A stretch of 6,308 nt of DNA from an uncultured Collinsella sp. (GTDB lineage Bacteria; Actinomycetota; Coriobacteriia; Coriobacteriales; Coriobacteriaceae), in NCBI GenBank assembly GCA_900541045.1, contig UQID01000042.1:1-6308 (forward strand). Direction: 5' to 3'. Each line of letters starts with the position of its first letter. Position 1 is the stretch's first letter. A program made the position numbers and the translations under genes. Positions 1 through 5,124 of the stretch are shown one piece after another. The notes under the pieces are model-generated. The model was given only the letters and a program-made list of their open reading frames with translations. It was not told the origin of the DNA and searched no databases.

Positions 1-48
1 CGAGATTAGCGAGTGTCTCGTGGGCTCGGAGATGTGTATAAGAGACAG
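1..48 (+). other. Illumina Nextera i7 adapter remnant (artefact)
   Basis: This stretch is synthetic. Bases 1-6 (CGAGAT) are the end of the P7 primer, bases 7-14 (TAGCGAGT) sit where the 8-base i7 index belongs, bases 15-29 (GTCTCGTGGGCTCGG) are the Nextera Read 2 adapter, and bases 30-48 (AGATGTGTATAAGAGACAG) are the 19-base Tn5 mosaic end. All parts are in the order found in a finished library molecule, so this is read-through that was not trimmed before assembly. Genomic sequence starts at about base 49. Reading frames through it give peptides containing MCIRDR, a typical artefact of this adapter. They should not be annotated. Confidence 0.97.
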
Positions 49-172
49 GTTAGCAACAGTACTCATTTTTGGCATTTTTTGCCCACAGGGTGTTTCCCGG
101 GGAACCGACAACAGCCTTAGGGCCCCACGCGGCGCCACTCGCTCCCGGCATCCGCCGACGTCTCCCCAGATA

Positions 173-211
173 AAGCCTGCCAAAATAAACCTGTCCCTTT
201 TTGGTAGGTTT
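173..211. promoter_or_regulatory. 13-bp hairpin upstream of the DAHP synthase promoter
   Basis: Bases 173-185 (AAGCCTGCCAAAA) pair with 199-211 (TTTTGGTAGGTTT) over 13 positions, two of them G-T wobbles, around a 13-base loop. The structure ends 15 bases before the -35 box of the following promoter. There is no long T-run on the plus strand, so it is a poor intrinsic terminator in that direction. It could be an operator, the end of an unseen upstream transcript, or a neutral palindrome. Confidence 0.45.
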
Positions 212-226
212 CGGGGTAGCAAGGGC

Positions 227-255
227 TTGCACTTTAGCGTGCGACAGCGGATAAT
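227..255 (+). promoter_or_regulatory. sigma70-type promoter for the DAHP synthase gene
   Basis: A -35 box TTGCAC (227-232) is separated by exactly 17 bases from a -10 box GATAAT (250-255). Four of six bases match the consensus in the -35 and five of six in the -10. Transcription would start near base 262 and give a leader of about 48 bases before the ATG at 310. No attenuator, T-box or leader peptide is visible in so short a leader, so any amino-acid control is more likely at the promoter or by enzyme feedback. Confidence 0.6.
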
Positions 256-309
256 GCCGAGCATTCGACAATACGCTTATTGCTCTTTCTATAGATTGAG
301 GAGACCCCT

Positions 310-1341
310 ATGGCCATGGAATTCAAACGCAGGCTGCCGATCCCCATGGAGATCCGCGAGGAAATGCCGCTTTCTGCCGAGCTTACCGCCAAAAAGCAGG
401 CATTTGACGCCGAGGTCGCCAAAGTCTTTACCGGCGAGGACGCACGCAAGGTGCTTATCATCGGCCCGTGCTCTGCCGACCGCGAAGATTCAGTGCTTGA
501 GTATATGAACCGACTGGCCAAGACCGCCGAGGAGGTCAAGGACAAGCTCATCATCATTCCGCGCGTCTACACCAACAAGCCGCGCACCAAGGGCACCGGC
601 TACAAGGGCCTGCTGCACAACCCCAACCCCGAGGCTCCCGACGATCTGCTCGAGGGCGTCAAGGCCATCCGCCATATGCACCTGCGCGTTATTGAGGAAA
701 CGGGCTTCTTCACCGCCGACGAGATGCTCTATCCGTCCAACTACCAATACCTCGTTGACCTGCTGAGCTATGTTGCCGTGGGCGCACGCTCGGTCGAAAA
801 CCAGGAGCATCGTCTGGTGTCGAGCGGCATTTCGGTACCCGTCGGCATGAAGAATCCCACTGCTGGCTCTACCACCGTTATGCTCAACTCCATTTACGCC
901 GCGCAGGCGCACCAGAGCTTCATCTTCCGCAACTGGGAGGTCGAGTGCGACGGCAATCCGCTCGCGCACGCAGTTATGCGTGGCTACATCGGTCTCGATG
1001 GGCGCACCTACCCCAACTACCACTACGAGCACCTGGAGCGCCTGGCCGAGCGCTACACCGAGCACGCCGGCTATGCCAATCCGGCAGCGGTCATCGACTG
1101 CAACCACGACAACTCGGGCAAGCGTCCGCTGGAGCAATATCGCATTTGCAAGGAGGTGCTCGACAGCTGCCGCCGCAACGAGTCCATCTCTAAGCTGGTC
1201 AAGGGCTTTATGATCGAGTCCTACCTGGAAGACGGCAACCAGCCGGTCGACGGCGGCGTCTTTGGCAAGTCGATCACCGACCCGTGTCTGGGCTGGGAAA
1301 AGACCGACTACCTCATCCACGAGATCGCGGAACGTATTTAG
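310..1341 (+). CDS. aroF: 3-deoxy-7-phosphoheptulonate (DAHP) synthase, class I
   Basis: This enzyme condenses phosphoenolpyruvate with erythrose 4-phosphate to DAHP, the first committed step of the shikimate pathway to aromatic amino acids and chorismate. It is cytosolic and metal-dependent. The 343-residue protein aligns along its length with the AroF/AroG/AroH family (about 350 residues). Residues matching the known E. coli AroG active site are all present: C54 in IGPCS, R85 and K90 in RVYTNKPR, E138, R160 in GARSVENQ, K181 in GMKNPT, R224 in MRGY, H266 in DCNHDNSGK, E303 in IESYLEDGNQ, and D324 in SITDPCLGWE. The start is the ATG at 310, preceded by GAGGAG (298-303) with a 6-base spacer; an ATG at 316 is in frame but worse placed. 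The gene stands alone behind its own promoter. The aroF symbol is the family convention: I cannot tell which of Phe, Tyr or Trp inhibits it. Confidence 0.96.
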   Translation: MAMEFKRRLPIPMEIREEMPLSAELTAKKQAFDAEVAKVFTGEDARKVLIIGPCSADREDSVLEYMNRLAKTAEEVKDKLIIIPRVYTNKPRTKGTGYKGLLHNPNPEAPDDLLEGVKAIRHMHLRVIEETGFFTADEMLYPSNYQYLVDLLSYVAVGARSVENQEHRLVSSGISVPVGMKNPTAGSTTVMLNSIYAAQAHQSFIFRNWEVECDGNPLAHAVMRGYIGLDGRTYPNYHYEHLERLAERYTEHAGYANPAAVIDCNHDNSGKRPLEQYRICKEVLDSCRRNESISKLVKGFMIESYLEDGNQPVDGGVFGKSITDPCLGWEKTDYLIHEIAERI

Positions 1342-1369
1342 TTACGCGGTTTTGACCAAACCGCGTAAC
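1341..1369. repeat. 12-bp hairpin at the DAHP synthase stop codon
   Basis: Bases 1341-1352 (GTTACGCGGTTT) pair perfectly with 1358-1369 (AAACCGCGTAAC) around the loop TGACC, beginning at the last base of the stop codon. No T-run follows on the plus strand, so it is not a standard intrinsic terminator. It may act as a 3'-end stabiliser or as part of a compound terminator with the larger hairpin that starts 14 bases later. Confidence 0.6.
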
Positions 1370-1382
1370 GACTCGACGCTGC

Positions 1383-1481
1383 AAGCCCGTCAGAGCGGCA
1401 ATCTGCCTTTCAGCTTCGACGGCATGACCAAAAGGTCAATGCCGCCTCGCTTCAAGGCACCTTGCTCGCTCTGGCGGGCTT
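1383..1481. repeat. Long imperfect inverted repeat, about 46-bp arms
   Basis: The left arm (1383-1429) and right arm (1434-1481) are imperfect reverse complements around the loop AAAA. Matching blocks in order are AAGCCCG/CGGGCTT, CAGAGCG/CGCTCTG, TGCCTT/AAGGCA, CGGCAT/ATGCCG and GACC/GGTC, with small mismatches and single-base bulges between them. As RNA it would be one tall hairpin of about 99 bases. No reading frame here looks coding. It could be a REP/MITE-like element or a stabilising 3' structure for the DAHP synthase message. Confidence 0.6.
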
Positions 1482-1514
1482 TCGCTGACTTTTGCTCTAC
1501 CTGCGGTGTTGGCG

Positions 1515-1551
1515 GGGCAGCTAATTTAGAATGGGGCTCTTTTAGCTACCC
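1515..1551. repeat. Diverged third copy of the 37-bp repeat
   Basis: This 37-base stretch aligns without gaps to the left arm of the perfect inverted repeat at 4966-5002. I count 30 identical positions, including AGCTAATTT, GGGGCT, TTTT and a CTACCC end. Differences fall at repeat positions 4, 14, 16, 18, 25, 30 and 31. It lies on the same strand as the left arm, 3.4 kb away, and shows that the sequence is a dispersed family rather than a local palindrome. Confidence 0.7.
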
Positions 1552-1559
1552 GCAAAGTA

Positions 1560-1611
1560 GTCGTTGGGGACGTTCTTGTTTGACTAGTCGTTTAAGAACG
1601 TCCCCAACGAC
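1560..1611. repeat. Perfect 18-bp inverted repeat
   Basis: Bases 1560-1577 (GTCGTTGGGGACGTTCTT) and 1594-1611 (AAGAACGTCCCCAACGAC) are exact reverse complements separated by 16 bases that contain the palindrome GACTAGTC (1582-1589). The element starts nine bases after the diverged 37-bp repeat copy. The stem is strong enough to stop or pause transcription in either direction, but no clean T-run follows. I infer a REP-like intergenic repeat. Confidence 0.7.
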
Positions 1612-1659
1612 CACCCGGGGGAGCTGTCTTCCCTCGTGGCGGTCTTCTAGCAGAAAAAC

Positions 1660-1781
1660 CAAGTGAGTAGGCTTTTTGCAGGAGGCCAAGCACGCCCCAA
1701 AACGCCACAGCTCTGACCTGCAGTTTTTATAGATCATTTGTCGCGATGTGCTCGGCAAGTTCAAAAAAGTCTACTCACTTG
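1660..1781. repeat. 122-bp imperfect palindromic element
   Basis: The ends CAAGTGAGTAG (1660-1670) and CTACTCACTTG (1771-1781) are exact reverse complements. Pairing continues inward through a T-run/A-run block (1672-1677 against 1764-1769) and a second block GCCAAGCAC (1685-1693) against GTGCTCGGC (1748-1756), eight of nine matching. An alternative inner stem is TGCAGG (1677-1682) with CCTGCA (1717-1722). The centre carries the AGCTCTGACCTGC motif. No coding frame or flanking target-site duplication is evident. It could be a MITE-like element or a structured non-coding RNA. Confidence 0.6.
1709..1726 (+). repeat. AGCTCTGACCTGC motif, copy 1
   Basis: AGCTCTGACCTGCAGTTT recurs at 6209-6226 with one base changed (17 of 18 identical) and on the same strand. 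This copy sits in the middle of the palindromic element at 1660-1781, while the other copy lacks those arms. Confidence 0.5.
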
Positions 1782-1803
1782 CATCCGAAACGCACCAGAT
1801 AGG

Positions 1804-1847
1804 CAAAAATAACCGCCGCGAGAGGGCCCCAGCCCCTTCGCGGCGGT
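1804..1847 (-). terminator. Intrinsic terminator of the ABC transporter operon
   Basis: Read on the minus strand, a GC-rich stem (plus-strand ACCGCCGCGA at 1812-1821 with TCGCGGCGGT at 1838-1847, extended by AGGG/CCCT with one bulged base) is followed at once by TTATTTTT. It lies about 37 bases beyond the permease stop codon. This is the clearest terminator in the window and marks the end of the two-gene operon. On the plus strand it has no T-run. Confidence 0.88.
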
Positions 1848-1884
1848 CATACGCCTCTGATTTTGCGACGATTTTGCCCGCTTG

Positions 1885-4086
1885 TTACTCGCTGTAGCGG
1901 GTGGCGATGGCGGCTCGTACCATGCCGGTGCTCATGAGGTAGGTCACTAGGAAGTAGCCGCCGTAGGCTGCCAGGAAGATCGCGCAGGTGAGACCAACCG
2001 TGCCGCCGATGCTCATGTCGCCGAATGTACTCACCAGCTCGATAATCACCTTGAGCGCCACAAAGGAGTGCGCCAGGCCCACTGCCAGCGGGAACAAGAA
2101 GAATACCGCTTGCTGCGCCATCACCGAATGGCGAATCTGGCGGTCGTCACAGCCGATCTGTGCCAGCACACGATAGCTGCGGCTGCCGTCGGCCACATTG
2201 GAGAGCTGCTGGATCGACAGTATCGCCGCGCACGCATCGACCAGTACAAAGCCAATGTAGATGGCCAGATAGCTAATCATGCCGTTCATTTGCGCTGCTT
2301 GCGTGTACATCTCGGAGCGTGTGATGAAGATTCCCCATGACCCCGGCTCCTTGCCGTCAACGAGCAGATTGTCGAGCAAAGTGTATTTAATGCTCTCGTC
2401 TGCCTCGGTCGTATCCATCCCCTGTTTGTAATTAACGAGCAGGCTACTGGAATACGGCTGCAGATTAAGTTGGGACAACAGCTCGTCGGCAACGACGACG
2501 GTACCCGGATTACTGCCCATCGCCGAGTTGGCGATGGCCGCCGTGTCCTTGTCCGACTTATCGGTTGCGGGCTTGAGCTCATGCCCGCCCAAGGTGAGGG
2601 TATGGCCGCCGGCCATGTACTTGGTGTACAGGTCGCCCAGCTCACCGCCCATATCACACGTAAGCAGGTACTGGTCGCGGCCAATGCTCACCGGCTCCTC
2701 GCCCATCATCTGGCGCAGTTTGTTGTACTGGCTCGCCGGCGTCACAAACAGACCCATCGTATCGGCATTGCTACCCCCGAGCGCCTTGGGGAGCTTTTCG
2801 CCCATGGTCTTGCACATCTCACCCGCAAACACCGAAGGATTCGAACCGCCAAACGGGTAACTCAGATACGAATCGATCTGAACATGCTCACCGGCAACAT
2901 CGGCGATATTGACCTTCTTGCCGGTCTCGTCGTTGTTGTCCGCCGACTTGCCCTTGCCGTGCCATGCAGGGTACAAATCGACCGTTGTATCGGCCAACAC
3001 CATGCGATCGACCTCAGACGGATTGGCATACCCTTTGTAGTAGTCGAGTGTATCGGGCGTGTAATAGACATACGTCTGAGACACGTCAACAGGGTTATAG
3101 CGCTCCAGGTTTTCATTCATCACGTTGGCAATTGACATACCGCACGTCACCGAGGTGATGGCCAAAAACAGGAGCATCGCGATGACGCCCATCGAAAAGC
3201 ACACCGTGTTGACCTTCGCCGCAAGCTGGCGCACGGTAAACATGTTGAGGCCGCGCCAATACACGCCGCGCAGGCTCTGCAGCAGCTTGATGAGCATGCC
3301 CGAGAGTCCCCAGAACAGGGCAAAGGTGCCCACGGTAACCATAGCGGTCGTAATACCAAACTGGTTCATGGCCTCTTGCAGCTTGCTGTCCGTCGCGGTT
3401 AGCGGGAACCCATCACGTAGCAGACGGTAATAGGCCACGCCCACAAGCACCACGCCCACGGCAAAGATGGCAATCGCGATCCAGGGATTGCGTGTCTTGA
3501 TGCTCTCGTTGCGACGCTCGGCACCCATAAGCTCGATGAGTTTGGTACGACGCACGGCGCGAAGATTCAGCAGTAGCGTGAGCACAAACATTACGAGCAT
3601 GCAGGCAAGGGTCAGGTTGAACGCATGCACCGAGAAAAAGAAGTGGAAATTGGCGATCTGTGTCTTAAAGAGCGAGGCCGTAAAGAACGTCATGAGCTGG
3701 GAGAGCCCCACGCCCAGCACAATGCCGGCGACAAAGGCCACGACCGATACTATCACGGTCTCGAGCGCCATGATCGTGGCGACGCGCCCGCGCCCCATGC
3801 CGAGCACCTGGTACAGGCCAAACTCCTTTTTGCGGCGTTTCATGATGAAGTTATTGGCGTACACCATCAAAAAGGCCATGACACCGGCCAAAAAGTACGT
3901 CAGGTAGCCGAGCATGCTGCCCATAACCTGCGCCAAGCCCTCTTCATCGATTCCGGCGATGTCGACCTGCATCGAGATGGTGTTAAAGGCATAGAAGACC
4001 GTGACGCCCAGGGTGAGCGTCAAAAGGTAGACGAGGTAGTCGCGGCCGGCGCGGCGGACGTTGCCCCAAGCGAGTTTACAGAGCAT
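1885..4086 (-). CDS. BceB-type ABC transporter permease (FtsX family)
   Basis: This membrane subunit works with the ATPase encoded just upstream, probably moving or sensing cell-wall-active peptide antibiotics as in BceAB/VraFG systems. Counting from a GTG at 4098, four codons upstream, I see ten hydrophobic segments near residues 21-43, 62-84, 109-137, 157-180, 205-223, 250-272, 298-320, 605-630, 658-685 and 697-722, with FtsX-like cores near 65-190 and 605-725. A soluble region of about 280 residues lies between helices 7 and 8, the hallmark place for the BceB outer domain and somewhat longer than the roughly 200 residues I expect. I chose ATG 4086 (733 residues) because GTGAGG lies six bases before it and MLCKLAWGNVRR fits the family start. 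It overlaps the ATPase end by 11 bases, suggesting translational coupling. The substrate is not known. Confidence 0.9.
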   Translation of the reverse strand: MLCKLAWGNVRRAGRDYLVYLLTLTLGVTVFYAFNTISMQVDIAGIDEEGLAQVMGSMLGYLTYFLAGVMAFLMVYANNFIMKRRKKEFGLYQVLGMGRGRVATIMALETVIVSVVAFVAGIVLGVGLSQLMTFFTASLFKTQIANFHFFFSVHAFNLTLACMLVMFVLTLLLNLRAVRRTKLIELMGAERRNESIKTRNPWIAIAIFAVGVVLVGVAYYRLLRDGFPLTATDSKLQEAMNQFGITTAMVTVGTFALFWGLSGMLIKLLQSLRGVYWRGLNMFTVRQLAAKVNTVCFSMGVIAMLLFLAITSVTCGMSIANVMNENLERYNPVDVSQTYVYYTPDTLDYYKGYANPSEVDRMVLADTTVDLYPAWHGKGKSADNNDETGKKVNIADVAGEHVQIDSYLSYPFGGSNPSVFAGEMCKTMGEKLPKALGGSNADTMGLFVTPASQYNKLRQMMGEEPVSIGRDQYLLTCDMGGELGDLYTKYMAGGHTLTLGGHELKPATDKSDKDTAAIANSAMGSNPGTVVVADELLSQLNLQPYSSSLLVNYKQGMDTTEADESIKYTLLDNLLVDGKEPGSWGIFITRSEMYTQAAQMNGMISYLAIYIGFVLVDACAAILSIQQLSNVADGSRSYRVLAQIGCDDRQIRHSVMAQQAVFFLFPLAVGLAHSFVALKVIIELVSTFGDMSIGGTVGLTCAIFLAAYGGYFLVTYLMSTGMVRAAIATRYSE

Positions 4087-4861
4087 CGGAGCCCTCACCG
4101 CCCATCATGGCAACGACCTCCATAATGCGGTCGAAGAACTCGCGACGGTCGGTGTCGCCGCGGCGCAGCTCGGTTAAGATCTTGCCGTCGCGGATAAACA
4201 GCACGCGGCTCGTGTAGCTGGCGGCAAAGCTGTCATGCGTGACCATGAGCACGGTGGCGCGCAGGCGGCGATTGAGGGCCTCCAGGCTCTCGAGCAGCAG
4301 GCGGGCACTCTTGGAATCGAGGGCGCCGGTGGGCTCGTCGGCCATGATCATGGTGGGGTCGGTGACGAGCGCGCGGGCCGCGGCAACGCGCTGCTGCTGA
4401 CCGCCGGACATCTGGTAGGGATACTTGTCGAGCACCTGACTGATAGACAGACGCGCGGCCACATCCTGCACGCGGGTCGAGATCTCTGCCGAGTTTGTGC
4501 GGGCAATGGTGAGCGGCAGGGCGATGTTCTCGCGTGCCGTGAGCGTATCGAGCAGGTTGGAGTCCTGGAAGATAAAGCCGAGCTCTTCGCGGCGGAACTG
4601 CGAAAGCTTAGCCTGCTTCATGCGTGTTACGTCCTGCCCGTTGATGCGGATCGTGCCACTTGTGGCGCTATCGATGGTCGACACGCAGTTGAGCAACGTC
4701 GACTTGCCCGAGCCCGAAGCGCCCATGATGCCAACAAATTCGCCGCGGTTGACGGTAAAGCTGACGTCGTTGAGCGCGCGGGTCACGTTGCCCAGCGCTC
4801 CATATACTTTTTCGAGATGCGCGACCTCCAGTACCGGGGTCGCCATGTGCGTGGTTTGCAT
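4076..4861 (-). CDS. ABC transporter ATP-binding protein, BceA/MacB-type
   Basis: This cytosolic ATPase drives the FtsX-type permease encoded directly downstream. The 261-residue protein has all ABC motifs: Walker A GASGSGKST (47-55), Q-loop Q99 in FIFQD, signature MSGGQ (151-155, with Met in place of the usual Leu), Walker B MIMADEP (171-177), D-loop ALD (180-182) and switch histidine H209 in VTHD. The spacing, with FQDSNLLDTLTARENI after the Q-loop, is typical of the LolD/MacB/BceA branch. The start is the ATG at 4861, with AGAAAGGA (plus-strand 4868-4875) six bases before it; an in-frame ATG at 4846 lacks such a site. It is the first gene of the operon. No two-component system of the BceRS kind is in the window, though one may lie outside. 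Confidence 0.95.
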   Translation of the reverse strand: MQTTHMATPVLEVAHLEKVYGALGNVTRALNDVSFTVNRGEFVGIMGASGSGKSTLLNCVSTIDSATSGTIRINGQDVTRMKQAKLSQFRREELGFIFQDSNLLDTLTARENIALPLTIARTNSAEISTRVQDVAARLSISQVLDKYPYQMSGGQQQRVAAARALVTDPTMIMADEPTGALDSKSARLLLESLEALNRRLRATVLMVTHDSFAASYTSRVLFIRDGKILTELRRGDTDRREFFDRIMEVVAMMGGEGSDAL

Positions 4862-4871
4862 ACCGAGTCCT

Positions 4872-4909
4872 TTCTTGCGATTAGTCTACGGCATCTATAG
4901 TCGCAAGAA
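4872..4909 (-). promoter_or_regulatory. Leader inverted repeat next to the ATPase ribosome binding site
   Basis: Plus-strand TTCTTGCGA (4872-4880) and TCGCAAGAA (4901-4909) are perfect 9-bp reverse complements separated by 20 bases. On the minus strand the downstream arm runs straight into the AGAAAGGA ribosome binding site, and the spacer carries a possible -10 box TATAGA (4894-4899, four of six). It could be a repressor operator over the promoter or an RNA hairpin limiting translation. Confidence 0.45.
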
Positions 4910-4934
4910 GACGAGTCGGCTACCATCGATATGG

Positions 4935-4962
4935 CTTACGCTTGCCTTACCGTTGTGTAAGG
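4935..4962 (-). promoter_or_regulatory. Response-regulator-like half-sites upstream of the ABC operon
   Basis: CTTAC at 4935-4939, CTTAC at 4946-4950 and GTAAG at 4957-4961 start exactly 11 bases apart, one helical turn. The last two form an inverted repeat, read on the minus strand as TTACA-CAAC-GGTAA. From memory, the BceR site of Bacillus subtilis is TnACA-N4-TGTAA, which this matches at eight of nine fixed positions. The site lies upstream of a BceAB-type operon, as expected if an OmpR-family regulator controls it. The distance to the possible -10 box is larger than usual. Confidence 0.4.
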
Positions 4963-4965
4963 TAC

Positions 4966-5092
4966 GGGTAGCTAATTTGGGACGGGGCTATTTTGACTAC
5001 CCTTTGACTGCCAGCGACTAATTTGGGGTTGGGACAAATATCAGCTGCCGTATGGGGGTAGTCAAAATAGCCCCGTCCCAAATTAGCTACCC
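4966..5092. repeat. Perfect 37-bp inverted repeat with 53-base spacer
   Basis: The arms at 4966-5002 and 5056-5092 are exact reverse complements over 37 bases. The left arm begins GGGTAGCTAATTTGGG and ends TTTTGACTACCC. The spacer (5003-5055) holds partial echoes of the arm, such as GACTAATTTGGGG (5016-5028). The element fills most of the divergent gap between the ABC operon and the Nudix-Vsr gene and ends 20 bases before the latter's ribosome binding site. A diverged copy of one arm is at 1515-1551. It is likely a palindromic mobile or REP-like repeat that may also insulate the two transcription units. It carries no coding frame. Confidence 0.85.
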
Positions 5093-5112
5093 TGTCACGT
5101 ATTGTTGTTGAG

Positions 5113-5118
5113 AGAGGA
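5113..5118 (+). promoter_or_regulatory. Ribosome binding site supporting a TTG start
   Basis: AGAGGA lies six bases before the TTG at 5125. No ATG is similarly placed, so this site decides the start codon. It leaves the N-terminus MKTVHVAAGII, which fits the first strand of a Nudix domain. Confidence 0.75.
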
Positions 5119-5124
5119 CTCCTG

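Noticed and set aside
20..508. Plus-strand frame of 162 codons at the left end
   Set aside because: It begins inside the sequencing adapter and then runs out of frame through the DAHP synthase gene; the peptide is low-complexity and unlike any known protein.
490..1320. 276-codon minus-strand frame opposite the DAHP synthase gene
   Set aside because: It is an antisense shadow caused by GC-rich codon bias. The opposite strand encodes a protein with every catalytic residue of its family.
1341..1369. Hairpin after the DAHP synthase as a standard intrinsic terminator
   Set aside because: The stem is good but no T-run follows on either strand, so I list it only as a hairpin.
1515..1781. Repeats as a CRISPR array
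   Set aside because: The repeats are inverted, of different sequences and irregularly spaced, with no repeat-spacer periodicity.
2470..3135. 221-codon plus-strand frame opposite the permease
   Set aside because: It lies entirely within the permease's outer-domain coding region and shows no domain or ribosome binding site.
4086..4098. GTG start at 4098 for the permease
   Set aside because: It has a weak upstream site. The ATG at 4086 has GTGAGG six bases before it and gives the usual family N-terminus, though GTG cannot be excluded.
4235..4900. 221-codon plus-strand frame opposite the ATPase
   Set aside because: It is antisense to a gene with intact Walker A, signature and Walker B motifs.
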